Below are positions 49,073-61,076 of a stretch of 64,000 bases of DNA, piece after piece. The stretch is from contig JAPWDM010000001.1 in assembly GCA_035578155.1 (NCBI GenBank), forward strand, positions 3,342,672-3,406,671, written 5' to 3'. A model generated the notes under the pieces. It did not search any database. It worked only from the letters and a program-made list of their open reading frames with translations, and had not been told where the DNA came from. Position numbers and translations under genes: made by a program. Source of the DNA: Brachynemurus nebulosus. Taxonomy: Eukaryota > Arthropoda > Insecta > Neuroptera > Myrmeleontidae. Each line of letters opens with the position of its first letter. The stretch's first letter is position 1.

Positions 49073-50226
49073 CATATTACTCAGCGCTACCACCATAATT
49101 TGTTCAGTGGTGGTAACTACAATGGTTTTTTTTCTAGGAAGTATGGAAATGTTGGTTTTTGCGACATAAATTATAAGATCATAGTCAACTTTCGAGGTTA
49201 ATACCATCGTCAGAAAAAATACAATCGAAGATTTTATTTTGATTAACAACTATTCATTGCGTTTACTCGGAGTGACTTGCGTATAATGTGATTATCAGCG
49301 AGGTGTTTTATCTAATTTTATGAAAACTATGATCCATGATGTTTTGCATATGATGAAGAGAACCACTCAGCAGGATATTTGCTTATTAAAGTAAACAAAC
49401 CAACCATTAAGTGGAGAAAACTAAAATGTTTCATAATATTTTAATTTTGATAATGGATATTATTGATTGCAAAGAATAGACGTATAAGTACATGTAAAAT
49501 TCGGTAATATAGATTTTTGAAGACAACTCAATACATAAATCTTCTAAAACCAAAGAAATTGTTAAATAGATTGTGTTCAAAAAAGTAAATAAAGTCGCGT
49601 AATGCTATATGTAAATTTAATAAGGGAGATGGGGTGGGAAATCCACTTGATCATTCAAAATTATATGGTTTTTAATCCCTGTTCAACTTATTAATTTTTA
49701 AAGTTTCTAAAGTATTAAGTTTATGACACTTTGGACCAGTGAATAATATTTTTGATTGTTGATCTGTTTTGAATGACCTGTTTCTAAAAAGTTCTGGATG
49801 CTAAATTTTCTAATATAGAATTCCACAAAGTAAATTTTTCAATGTTGGGCTATTTATTATTTATTCGAATTTTAGTATCATTTTTATTTAGAATTTCATA
49901 CGTTTAATGGAACGGTGAAACTTTATAAGACCACTCTTGTATGCGTGCATATCCGTCCATCTGTCACAGATGTTTTCTAACGTAGGAATTTGGGATAATG
50001 TTAGGACTTAATTTTACGCATACTTATCGCTAGTCAACGACTACAAAAAAATTTAAATTAATATCTGGGGTCAATTTAGTCTGATGAAAATTATTTATAA
50101 TAATTAGTATACCGTATGAGGTATTATTTGAAAGAACGGCCTCGAAGGATTCTAAAAATATTTTTTGAAACCTTTGGTCCAGTGATATTAATAATATAAC
50201 TTAAAATTTACTAAAACTGACTATTC
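49073..50226. other. AT-rich spacer
   Basis: A degenerate dispersed repeat (TGGAACGGTGAAACTTTATA, TATCCGTCCATCTGTCACAG) lies near 49909-49970. No gene is visible. Confidence 0.45.
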
Positions 50227-50227
50227 G

Positions 50228-50684
50228 AGTGATGAGCAAAATTAGTCTTGGTCTTGCAGTCTTGTCTTGGTCTTGCATTTTTTGCAAGTCCAAAACCAAG
50301 ACCAAGACTATGTATACCAAAAGCAAGACCAAGATCAAGACTATAAGTATGGCTGCAAGACTAATACCAAGACTCAAGTGAGCAACACCAAGACAAAAGC
50401 AAGAAAAAAGCAAGACTCTTGCTAAACTATTTAAATAGTTTGAAAGTATAATTAATACCGTAAAGAGAGAAAATTCTGATTTTAGAAGGAAAAAATTCGC
50501 TAATAAAAAAATGCAAGAAATTGCAAGTTTTTTAGCAATACCAAGACCAAGACTGCATTTTGCAAGACCAAGACCAAGACTCAAACTGCTCTAGCAAGAC
50601 CAAGACCAAGATTCTTAATGCAAGAACAAGAACAAGACCAAGACTGCTAAGTCTTGGTCTTGGTCTTGCATTTGCTCATCACTA
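50228..50684. mobile_element. AAGACC-reiteration element (hAT-like), copy 2
   Basis: Ends AGTGATGAGCAAA and TTTGCTCATCACTA are inverted. The outer parts are strings of CTTGGTCTTG and AAGACCAAGAC. The central block (AATTAATACCGTAAAGAGAG, TTCTGATTTTAGAAGG) matches 24583-25087. The 8 bp flanks GACTATTC and GATTCCTC agree only partly. The 127-codon minus frame at 50201-50584 is a translation of the repeat. Confidence 0.72.
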
Positions 50685-51500
50685 GATTCCTCTGCCTTCC
50701 ACCGATCTTCTAGGTTTTAAAACTAAAATTTTGATTTTAATAGGGTTAGTTGATATTGAATCATAGATTACAGGAAAACTACGGGTTTCTTGGACAATAT
50801 AACAGTTACTGAAAAACTTTAAATAACGTATTTACTAATTGAAAAAATTCTATTTTTTGTCAAAAACATTGCCTAAAAGAGAAAATGTGGAAAAAATAGG
50901 AAAAATTTTGTAGAATTCGATGAACTATTCTATTCATTCCTCCATTCCCCCTAATTTTTTAGGCTTTTAAAGCTGAAATTTTAAATTTAATAGGCTTAAT
51001 ATTAGGTAGGTCATTCGGAAAGTTCGTGCCCTTTTCCGAGGCGCTCGAATGAATTCATATTTCTTCAGGTAGCAACCGCAAACGAAACATGCAACAACAT
51101 ATTAGTGTTAGGCCGATAGTGTTGCTTGTAATATCTATCATACATCTTTAAACAGTGTTTAAAAAACTCTTTTTTGTCAGTAACAATGAGCAATCCTAGA
51201 CATCAAGGAACATCAATTTATGTTATACGATTTTTTACATTTTTACACGACCTGTGTGTATTGACGATGAATTTATCCGTAAAGAAATAAAGCGAAACCT
51301 GAGGCAGACTCTTAAAAATTAGCGGCAACTTTTGAGCATTAAAAATCCACAGTTCTCGGCCATTTGAAGAAAGTCGGGATGGTCGTTTACACTAAAAACG
51401 GCACGAACTTTCCGGATGACCCAATAGTAATTGAGTCATAGATTACAGGAAAACTGTGGGTTTTTTCGACAATATAATAGTTGCTAAAAATAACCAAGGG
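50685..51500. repeat. Duplicated ~250 bp segment, second copy split by mariner
   Basis: Copy 1 (about 50685-50820) has TAGGTTTTAAAACTAAAATT then ATAGATTACAGGAAAACTAC. Copy 2 has TAGGCTTTTAAAGCTGAAAT (50960) and, after a 420 bp insertion, ATAGATTACAGGAAAACTGT (51437). Removing the insertion restores collinearity with an offset of 249-255 bp. Confidence 0.75.
51009..51424 (+). mobile_element. Deleted mariner element
   Basis: Ends GGTCATTCGGAAAGTTCGTG and, read inward, GGTCATCCGGAAAGTTCGTG are inverted, with TA at both edges (51007-51008, 51425-51426). After an ATG at 51186 the short peptide MSNPRHQ resembles mariner transposase starts. Further on, disrupted frames read like the second helix-turn-helix region (IDDEFIRKEIKRNLRQT, then NPQFSAI and a KVGMV-like piece), followed at once by the right end. 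The catalytic DDD core is therefore deleted and stops interrupt the rest. Non-autonomous relic. Confidence 0.8.
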
Positions 51501-51743
51501 AAATACAGTATGGTCCATTTTAGTTAAATTTAACCATGCTTCGTCACTTTGAATTTAAATAATTTCCGTTTTCTTGGCTTTATCTCTTTCATTATTGCAT
51601 TTACGTAAATTTTAAATTTACAGTTTGTTATTAGAAAAGAATAGAAGATTGATTTGTTTCGAATATAAGAATTATTTAATTTTTTAACGAAAACTCATGA
51701 TCAGTTGTATCTGAAATGAGGTACATTCCCGTATGTACATTCC

Positions 51744-52080
51744 CGCTACCTTTTAATATGTGTAGGGCCCCCCTATGGAAGTTAAGAGCTGAAATTTGGT
51801 AAGTGGGGCTCATTCCGATGCGCAACAATACTATCAAGGTGGGGGCAAATTTTGAGTAAATTTTGGATCCGACCCAACCTTTAAGGGGGTGGTGGGGGGC
51901 AACGAAACAAAAGAACTTTTCCAAATCGGTTGGAAATAATGTTTCGGTCAATTATCTACAAAATATCCAAAATTCAGCTTCCTAGGATGATTTGGAGGGA
52001 GTAGAGGGGGAAAAACCGATTTTGGCTGGATCTAACACGCTCCCAGCCCCCCCCCCCCCAGAATTAACGTAGAGGGTTGA
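51744..52080 (-). repeat. Reverse copy of the 12.2-12.5 kb array segment
   Basis: The minus strand here matches about 12186-12520. Shared blocks include GACCGAAACATTATTT, AAAGTTNNTTTGNTT, CCACCCCCTTAAAGG, CGGAATRAGCCCCACTTACC and GGGCCCTACACATATTAAAA. A C run of about 14 lies at 52046-52059. The conserved reading frame (51676-51951) starts from a non-ATG codon. Confidence 0.75.
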
Positions 52081-53207
52081 TAATGAGGTATAATAGGCAA
52101 CGTATTCAGCAATGTGTCAGTAAAATGTGGGACAAATTCATGGATTTTTCGCTTATGAAAAGTTTTGAATAAAATTTAAATATACTTACATGAATAAAAA
52201 AAAATTATGTGGCTTACTGACTGCTTACTGTACAGAATCGTAATTGAGTCGCCTGATTCACTCTTAGCCGATTTTTTCAGAAATTAGGCAATCAGTTAAT
52301 GAATTAAACGGTGCTGTCTCTAGCTAAATATGAAATCTGGTTAACATCTATAGTCAATAAGTAGATGCAATACAGTACAACTAAAAGATTTGAAAAAATA
52401 ATAATAATAACTGAACAAGAAAGATGAACGAATCTAGAATTGAAGTAGGTCTTTATTCTTTATACATACATACGATCAAAAACGGGGAAGAAAATACAAG
52501 CAATAAGTTGCTGGAAAGACCGACATACACAGCCAACCAACAACTAGCCGCCATAACTTATAATCAGCGCTTGCTGCGATCTGACAGGCTATAACATTCA
52601 TATCTTTTATACGAGTATATATGTATAGTACATGTGGATAATATTATATAGTAAGGAGAAAAAAAAAAAGAACGCCGAGCCAAACCGATTATTATTGATA
52701 AAGATAGACTTATATAATTACAATATATTGTCTTTATTATATAGATGGTGGATCACTCTTCAGTTTTTATATTAATTAAAATTCATAAGAGAGTCGTTTC
52801 TGAACAATTATTATTTTTTAAAAACTCCGGTCAGAAAAATGATGTATGTCTTTTGGTTACCTACACTCGCACTCCTCACCGGGTATACATATTATTATCT
52901 CTGTATCCAATCGGCAGGTTCGTTAGCTAGGCTAAGAGTTTCATTATTTTATCTATATGGTATGTTTCATTCGTTCATATACACACGCATACATGTATAC
53001 ATATACGCACATATACATACACATTTATTGTTTCAAATAACGGCTAGAGATTCAATCACGATAATAATATGATACACTTAACCGTACAGGTACGTAGACG
53101 TATATTTTTACAGTGGCGTATGATTTCAAGTGACACATCGCGCATTGCACTTGTACTTGTGCTGATCGTAATAACACGGGACATAGCTTTTCATTAAGAA
53201 TGATAAC
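52081..53207. other. AT-rich spacer
   Basis: No gene is supportable; reading frames at 52745-53267 have no recognisable domain. Confidence 0.45.
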
Positions 53208-53292
53208 GTTCCTTTCATATTGTATGGTTTTCATCGTACGAAAAAAAAATTGTACGATTTTTTGCATGTAATATTTTTGCTTTCATACTTTG
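53208..53292. repeat. Short derivative of the 36.6 kb TIR element
   Basis: CGTTCCTTTCATATTGTATG then TTTTCATCGTACG resembles the left end at 36625. GTAATATTTTTGCTTTCATAC resembles, in reverse, the right subterminal part near 38185-38215. It looks like an 85 bp internally deleted copy. Confidence 0.5.
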
Positions 53293-53394
53293 ATAGCAGC
53301 ATACTTTAAGACCTGTATGTCAATATCTGTGCAAATAGTTTCAGGAATACAGCTATTTTAGTTTCTTTTTGGTGTATGAAGCCCCTGAAGGGCT

Positions 53395-54235
53395 ATTTTA
53401 TCTTCGCTTCTATCTTCTTCACTTTTATCTTTCTCCGAAATCTCAATAGTATTGGAGCAAAATTTTGTTAAGATCACTTCAGTTTCTTAATTTGGGGCTT
53501 ATTTGATGGCGTCGACGGATAATTTTAACGTCACGTTTTAAATATGATATTCTGAAATTCTACACCAAATTATTTTCTCACAGTGCTTCGCTCTGCTCGC
53601 CTAACCACTCTAAAGTAGTCAAGTGTTTCAATAGCATATCTAATATTGATAAAATTTTATCAAGATCCACCTCTGGCTGTTTGAGTCCTATTCGTTAGCT
53701 TTGGAGAAAAATTTTCACCTTAACTTACTATTAAATTAGGTTCTTTGAAATTCTGTACAAAATCACTTCCAGCATTTATAAGTGCTTCGCTCCGCAAACC
53801 CAGCGACTCTAAAGTAGTCATATTAATATTTTAATTACGTATCTAATTTTCACACTTTGAGATCTTTCTGTAGATTGACGATTCCATATTTTTTATAGTT
53901 TTGAGAGCACTTTGATTTCGAACACTTTCTGATGGCCCGTAACTCTGAAGAATGAATTTGTCAAGATCTGTCTACTCGTTTATTCTCAGCACTTTCTGGG
54001 TTTCCCAACGTCTTGAGGGTAATTTTGACCTAATATTAACTTTTCTCAGATCTCAGCAATATTTGAGCAAAATTTGGTATAGATCAATTAAATTGTTTAC
54101 TTTGGATCGTTTTTAGACCCTTCGAAGCTTGGGATTAGTTTTAATCTAACGTCCAGTTTTCATATGATCTTAATAATATTTAAGCAAAATTTTGTAACAA
54201 TTCGTCTGGCCGTTTACCTTGGATCTTTTTCAGGT
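53395..54235. repeat. Highly diverged internal repeats
   Basis: Recurring phrases include TGCTTCGCTCTGCTCGCC / TGCTTCGCTCCGCAAACC (53585, 53787), each followed by ACTCTAAAGTAGTCA. GAGCAAAATTTTGTTAAGATC-like phrases recur near 53455, 54064 and 54182. Spacing is irregular (about 120-250 bp). It looks like an old degraded tandem array; no reading frame survives. Confidence 0.5.
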
Positions 54236-54414
54236 CAAAAATTAATTGTGAGCTTTATTTTGGCAAAATTAATTATTTTAGAAAACTTTTAAAAAAATGA
54301 TAAAAGAATATGTGAATTTTTATTATGATTTAAACATTTTTGGGAAAACAAATATTAAAATGCTACATATCATCAAACCCTGATTTCCACTTGGAGACTA
54401 CCGACAGTGTTGCC

Positions 54415-54584
54415 AGACTGGGGGATTTTTCCTTAGATTTAGTGGATTTTTTACAACCTAGCTGGAAGTCCAGGGGATACATTTTTTAGGGGATTTTTTA
54501 GGTGATAATTGATCAATATAACTTCCAACTAGGCTGTAAAAAATCCACTAAATCTAGGGGAAAACCTCCAGTCTGGTAACACTG
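54415..54584. mobile_element. 170 bp palindromic hAT MITE
   Basis: Ends CAGTGTTGCCAGACTGG and CCAGTCTGGTAACACTG are inverted, with an exact 8 bp duplication ACTACCGA (54407-54414 and 54585-54592). TTTAGTGGATTTTTTACA is present in inverted copies, so most of the element can fold into a hairpin. AGGGGATTTTT is repeated inside. Confidence 0.92.
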
Positions 54585-54592
54585 ACTACCGA

Positions 54593-57034
54593 ATTCCGCA
54601 AACTGCAGGTGCATATATAATTCCTTTACTAACGGTATGATTGTCAAATACAATCCTGATAATACGAGCTGTATATGCTATACTATGGCCTAAAATTGAG
54701 TTATACATATAAAATGCTTAAAAATTTGGCACTTATATAAAAATAAAAAATAAAAATAAATAATGTAATTTCTTGAGAAGCATACATATAAGTTTTAAGT
54801 AAGCGGAAAAAATCGATAACGGTTGAACATATTTAACTAATAATTTATGCGATTAATCGACAACTGATAAATAATCTGGCAGTTCGTTTTTCACACGATC
54901 AGCTAAATCCACAAATTTAATATCATACCGAATGAATCCTACACAGTTTTTAATTCTTTAATTGTATTCATATGTGTAATACTTTATACACCAACTTTGC
55001 TTTTCTTACTTTATATGCAATGTATTTACATACTTAATTATTTTATTTGTGACTTGCCACTGACGTGTATACATATATATTTCGAATTGAAAAAAAAAGA
55101 ACTGTTATTATGGTTTATGATTGGTAATAACAGTAGTTAAGAGATGATAACGAGGACAATCAGTAATTAATATTTATACTTTCAACTACTCGTCAGCGTT
55201 AGATAAAGATGCATAATGCAGATGGAATATTTTATTTATTGAATAATCGAAATTATATATCAATTTATAATAAATATAAATTTATAAAATCAAGTTTATA
55301 TTTGTACATATTTTACGTATTCATAACAACATAACGAAAAGAATGTAGGAATATGATAACAAATTTTACTTTTATGATAAAAAATTTTGTTATTGGTATC
55401 AACGGTTGCATTTACAAAGATCTGTTTTCGGATTTTTAATTTCTAATCAAATTTTTCCATTTTTGGAGATTAATAACGTTTTTCAGTTATATCATTAGTG
55501 GCTTTAAGTACTAGTACCTTTTTCATATTAATGAATTTTTTGGCGGTAATAAAAGTTCGAGTATAGCCTATTATACTGGAAACTATCTCGCACTTAACAT
55601 AATTCTGAGAATTTCGTTGATGTCTTTAATTTAGTGTTGAAACTAATATTTCGATTTAGATTTGATAGTTTTAGAAATAAGATTGCAAACGTGAATTTTA
55701 TTAAATGCAATTCATTACGTTTCAGAAAATAATATAACTCTTTAAAACCAATAAAATAAAATTCAGTTTTTATGTAAATCTCTTTTTAAAATTAATTAAA
55801 AACAATAATATAATATTTTCTTGTATTGAAAACCTTTATTACTATGTACCAACATCTTAAATTAAATATTAGTATCGTATTTTTATACAATTCCGGTACA
55901 TAGATCATATCTGTGGGTAAACTAATAGGTAGAACCTTAGAAATATGAAATATATACACAGAAAATAGAAGCTTGAAAAAGATAAAAATTGAATTTGAAA
56001 CATTTATTTAAAATTTTCTGGTATTATTCATATAATATAATAAAAAAACTGCTTGTTTACTGCACGTTTTCAATTCTTTTTCACTTAAAAAACGATGGTG
56101 GTGGCGCTGTTATTTCATACATACCTATTATATATGTAGAACAGCTAAATACATAAATAGTAAAGGTCTTTTGTCACCACTTTTACCAAAATCAACTGCA
56201 TGTATGTGTATATTGCTTCTGACGATATACATACTGATTAATAATATATACGTAGCGCTATAGTTAGAGAGAGTAAAAGTGTTTGATCATAAAAATTACT
56301 AAAATTAAAACTATATGCCGAAAACAATTGATTGATTTGTTCAATTCAAAATTGAACTTTTCGAATATAAAAGAGCGGTTTTTAACAGTCGATTTAATGC
56401 AATGGATTATAGCACATGAAATATACTATGTATGTTTTCTTTTTATTTTTACCTCTTTCAGATTGTCTCTTGCAATAAATTTATTTAGCTTGTTAAATCA
56501 CCGCACAATAAATATGACAAAATTGAATATGATTATTAGTTTTTTAGTTTATCGATAAAGAATTAATTTTTTTTCAAAATTGCGTGTGGTCTATTTAAAA
56601 CAATTTACGAATTTCATATAACAATTTCTACATAATGTTATATCTATATGTATAAATGTGTCTGTATCAAATTGTATTTACAATCGCTTAAGAGCCGATC
56701 GGCAAAAATGTCGCGTGACTTTGGCTTTAAGATAATTGAAATCTTCCGTTATACTTTTCTTCTAAGTTTCATCAATTTTCATAAACTATAGGTTCGGAGA
56801 AAATCGAAAAATATCAAAATTTCTCGATTTTTTTTACAAAGTTAAAAATGGCGATAACTTCAAAACTACTGACTAGAATGTGTAAAAATATCACTTCTTT
56901 TAATTCTTTATATACATATGTATAATTACTTTGAGACTGATTTCATTTCTCTAACACCAGTAGATCTGTTAATATTTCTTAATTTTAATGGCAACAAATA
57001 TATGTACATACAAAATGTTCATATGGTACATATA
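54593..57034. other. AT-rich spacer, about 2.4 kb
   Basis: No transposon end or gene is supportable. GAGCCGATCGGCAAAAATGT near 56692 may belong to a dispersed repeat. The frame at 56283-56558 has no recognised domain. Confidence 0.45.
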
Positions 57035-57889
57035 GGGTAAGTGCGGGAGAGATGTCGCAGTAGCCATAGTTCGTCCGTTGATTGATAGATAGCGCGATTA
57101 ATGGATTATATGTTTAAAATAAGTTACTTATTTAAGCTGTAACATAATATTTTATGAAGCATTTAATTCATTAGAATTTAAGGATGTATATTTCATTGTT
57201 TTAATGAAAATGAGTTTTGTTATTAATTTAGGTATATTTTAAAAGTACTGTATAAAATTTTAGGTTGGAATTTCGCACTATGCTTGCTATAGCAACATGC
57301 GGCATCTATCCCAACAAAAATGAAAGATGCCGCATTTAAGGTTGGTATAGATGCCGCATCATATTACATGTTAAAAACATAGACTTATATACCTTAATTA
57401 TGCAATTTTTTTTGGACTGTAAATTATGCCACGTAAATATAAAAGATCCATTAATGGATCAGGAAGAGCCCTCATATTAGTAAAGATAATGAAAATAATG
57501 ATGATTGCCTGCGTATTGAATATTTTGAAAAGCACTCAGAAACAAAAAAAGTTGACTGGTTAAGATGTATAAAGTGCCAAAAATGGTTACATATGGCATG
57601 CATCATGTATTGAGATGTGTGTAATATGCAAAATTTTTAATATGAACTATGCGGCATCTCACCTTTGATGCGGCATCGCTCCCATAGGTGTGGGAGAGAC
57701 GCCGCTTTGTAGGCTCTACAAAAATGTTAATTATGAATCCTTTATGACTCAAAATTTAAAATTATTTATAATTAATTTTAAAGAACAATGTTTATATTTA
57801 TTGTGTACCAAATTACAAATCAACTAAATGCATATTTTAAGAATTATCAAGTGTTTTCAAAATATGCGGCATCTCGCCCGCATTCACCC
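57035..57889 (+). mobile_element. Pogo-like element with deleted transposase
   Basis: An 855 bp element with TA at both edges (57033-57034, 57890-57891). Inverted ends are GGGTAAGTGCGGGAGAGATG and, read inward, GGGTGAATGCGGGCGAGATG. The terminal motif GATGYCGCA recurs near 57298 (reverse), 57327, 57350, 57650 (reverse), 57668 and 57697, some copies still joined to the GGGAGAGA part. Inside lie the two extremities of a pogo-type transposase. Target site, motif and coding all agree on a pogo-lineage, internally deleted element. Confidence 0.85.
57426..57613 (+). pseudogene. Pogo-type transposase, N- and C-terminal remnants
   Basis: The ATG at 57426 opens MPRKYKR, which resembles the start of many pogo/Tigger transposases; it stays open for about 15 codons before resemblance ends. 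From about 57470, in a different frame, the sequence runs ...VDWLRCIKCQKWLHMACIMY and stops at 57611. The W-x-C-x-x-C-x-x-W-x-H-x-x-C spacing matches the start of the PHD-type zinc finger found at the C terminus of arthropod pogo-like transposases. The DNA-binding and DDE catalytic parts are missing, so a deletion fused the two ends out of frame. The finger is cut before its last cysteines. Confidence 0.7.
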
Positions 57890-57891
57890 TA

Positions 57892-59745
57892 TTATAAAGT
57901 CCAGATCCGGAAAATTTTCATCCCGACTTTTAATTTTTTGGGTTCCTTAGGCTCCAAAATGTCAAAATTCAATGACAATCGCATGTGCTCAAACTGGTCT
58001 GATTAGCACATTTTCCTTTCTTATACCTACCTAGAGCTTTGCTATATAGCTTATATGATGGACGGGAAAGTGTAAATATTATTTCCGTCTTTGTAGTAAG
58101 CCGTTTCGTATAAAAGAGTGGTTACTTTTGTAACTAGTTTATGCCCTCCAACCAAAATTTGCCCATAAAACTAAGGAATTTTTTCTTTACTGTCGCAATG
58201 CGTAGGTAATATTTTTTTCTTTCTTGAAAGTATCAGTTTTTCACAAAATGACATTTTCGACGATCACTTCTTGGACTAGAATCAAATACATTGTAGGTTA
58301 TTTTGTTACATTTATGTTGGTAAGTTTGTATGTGTAATTATGTATAGATTCAACATAATATTAATATTATTTTATTGTGTATGCCTATACTGAAAGAGAA
58401 TCTAGCGGCTTTTTTGTGCATCTTTTTATAAAGTTTTTTTTTTATTTACATCTTTGTAGACGTACTGTATAAATTTACATAAATACATGTAAGTATGCAC
58501 TATATGTACGTAAAACGCATTATTGTATGGTTAGACAAAATTGTAATAAATATTATTATACTCGATATAACGGAATATTGTATTTTATTGGTAAAAAAAG
58601 AAAATTTTGAAATGTATTAAAAATAGTTTTTATTGAATCATTCGGTTTTGCGATTGATTTTTTAATTTGCCAAATATATTTACGAAATTTTCTTACATTT
58701 TTTTAATTAACTTGCACAAAACAAATTTAAAATAATCGTTAATGCAACCTGGGAATTTGCGATTTGTTAGGTAAAACTTAATAGAAAAATATATAAAAAT
58801 GTTAATCTTGAAAAAATGGCAAATTAAAACAAACCAAAGTTGTTAGTTCGATTTAAATCTAAATATTTTCTACTGGAAGGGATAGCTATTTCACAAAATC
58901 AGATATTGTACAAGGCCTTGAAGAGAAATCAAGGGCCCTAGGAACGAAATATCCCAAGCCTCCTCGGTAAACAATAAATTCACCACTGATGCTCCCCTTT
59001 GATGGACTCGGGCCTCGAGGCTACAGCCGAATGTAATAGGAAAAAGAATATAATTATTTCGAGTTAGGATTATACGTGCAGATATGATACCTATATGATT
59101 AGGATGTTTTTGTTTCTAAAATACAAAAAAGTTAGATATAGCTACGACATGGGGTATGATGAGGAAGATGGGATGGTACCTTCAAGTTAGAATTCGTGTA
59201 GATACGATTAAAATTCTTTAGGTTACAATGCAAAAGCTCGATGAAGTAGACACCTATAATGTCATTTATAATACTAGAGTGATTTTAATTTGAAAGTAGG
59301 GCAATTCCATGAAAAGATGGAATTTTAGTAAAAATTAAAAAATGAAAATAATTAATCAATATCATGCCTACTTGATACTCAAAAGACTAAATAACTGATT
59401 ACAACGTTTTTTTATTTACCTGTAATTGTCTTTATTCTGTAAATTTAACTTAAAAATTTTTTACTTAATAAAAAAAATTACCGTAACTTGTGATTTTTGT
59501 CAAGTGAATATTAAAATACAGCTAAATTTACATTTTTCTTTCTGCTGAAATAATTATTATACTCGTTTTAAGTATTATTTTGATTTTTTGTCAAGCTACG
59601 AATTCAAGTAATGGAGGCTATCAAAACCGATAGACGTTTTTTTAATTACTAAAAATAAACTATTATCTTTGTTGTCTATCATATTTTCCAAAAAATCAAA
59701 CTAATAAACTACTTACTTTTTAATAAAACTTGTTTAAAAGTGACT
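57892..59745. other. AT-rich spacer with a GC-rich fragment
   Basis: GCCCTAGGAACGAAATATCC...ACTCGGGCCTCGAGGCTACA near 58934-59030 shares a phrase with 38700-38740. Otherwise nothing supportable. Confidence 0.45.
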
Positions 59746-61075
59746 GTAATGTAAGTGACCAAAGAGGGTGTAATGTAAGTGACCGACTGAAAGTTACATT
59801 TTTATCAAAAATATATAATAAGTTATGAAATTTCTTATTAAAATAAATTATTGAAACATTATTTGTTTAAATTTATTTAAATGAAGCTGTTTATTATCAA
59901 AAAAGAGCAGAAAATTCTCATTGTATAAAAGATGGAAAATTATGTTCCTTTTTGAGTAATGTAAGTGACCACCTACTTTATCTTGTATAAAAAAAAATTA
60001 TATGCATTTTTTGTTGTTTGATTTCCTTTGTTTAAAAGTTCAAATCGTATTTGATTTAATTTGACTAAATTTTAGTGGATTTACTCATTAAATGCGAAAA
60101 TTCAAAAGATTTTAACCCTAGAATCATACATACTCGTCAAAACGACGAACGAACTTCTCTACCTGCTCCAATACTACAACTTGTCGGTACCTGCTTGCTG
60201 TGAAACTTCTGTTATCTAATTTATTTGTTATTATAACACATAAGACGTATAAATTTTCTTTATAGCTATTGTCGTTTTTTTTATACTGAAATAGTGTGCG
60301 TCAAAAGGACGACGATGTATGATTAACCTATATTTTTTTTAAAGATTTTGTACTCCACATATAAAAGTTTTCCTAATTTTTCTAAAATTTATTAAAGATA
60401 TGCATGTTATAATTAATTTATTCAATGACTACGATAATGTGAAAGATGATTACAGCTGTTTGACTTATAGAGACGACATAATACTGAAGTTTTAATATAT
60501 TGAATCGAAAACTAAAGAATGCGTTTCAAGTGACTTAATAAAAGATTAACAATTTATTTTGTGGAAAATATTTTAATTTTTATTATTTTTTGAGATCTTA
60601 TTCTAAAAATTACTAATAAATTTTAGAAAATTTACAAATGTGCCTAATGGAGAAATAACTACATATCTATAGGAATATTTATGACTGAGAAATTTCACAT
60701 TCTGTAAAGTCACACATGTCCACTGACTCATAATAGTTCATAAATTAATTATTTGAAAGACATGTTTTATGATACAACTGATGTATTTATCTATTTTTTA
60801 ATTTTTATAGTGAAAATATGCTTTGATAAAAAGATTAAAAAAATTAATAAATATTTATATTAAGAAATTTTTCCAAATCCAATTCTTTTAAATATTTTGT
60901 TCGCTTTTGTAGTATTGTTATGTAAAAAAAATGTTTTTTGCAAATAAACTCTAAAATTCCCCGTAAAAAGTCCATTTGTCGAAACGACGCCGATGTATGA
61001 TTAACTTGACTCGTAAACCAACGTATGATTCTAGGGTTAATCCCAATTTTAAATCAAATTGTAATGTAAGTGACC
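59746..61075 (+). repeat. Reiterated GTAATGTAAGTGACC motif
   Basis: The 15-base motif occurs at 59746, 59770, 59956 (AGTAATGTAAGTGACC) and 61061, all in the same direction. The last two flank the piggyBac-like element at 60116-61036, which was therefore inserted within this motif field. It is reminiscent of the motif-reiterating elements at 36904 and 57035, but no inverted terminal copy was found, so the element boundary is unknown. Confidence 0.65.
60116..61036. mobile_element. TTAA-target (piggyBac-like) element, CCCTAGAATCATAC ends
   Basis: A 921 bp element with TTAA at 60112-60115 and 61037-61040. Perfect 14 bp inverted ends CCCTAGAATCATAC share CCCTAGAA with the element at 375-1347. Inside, CGACGATGTATGATTAA (near 60309) and CGACGCCGATGTATGATTAA (near 60985) repeat terminal sequence, as does GTCAAAACGACG near the left end. 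No transposase remnant is visible. Confidence 0.85.
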
Positions 61076-61076
61076 A

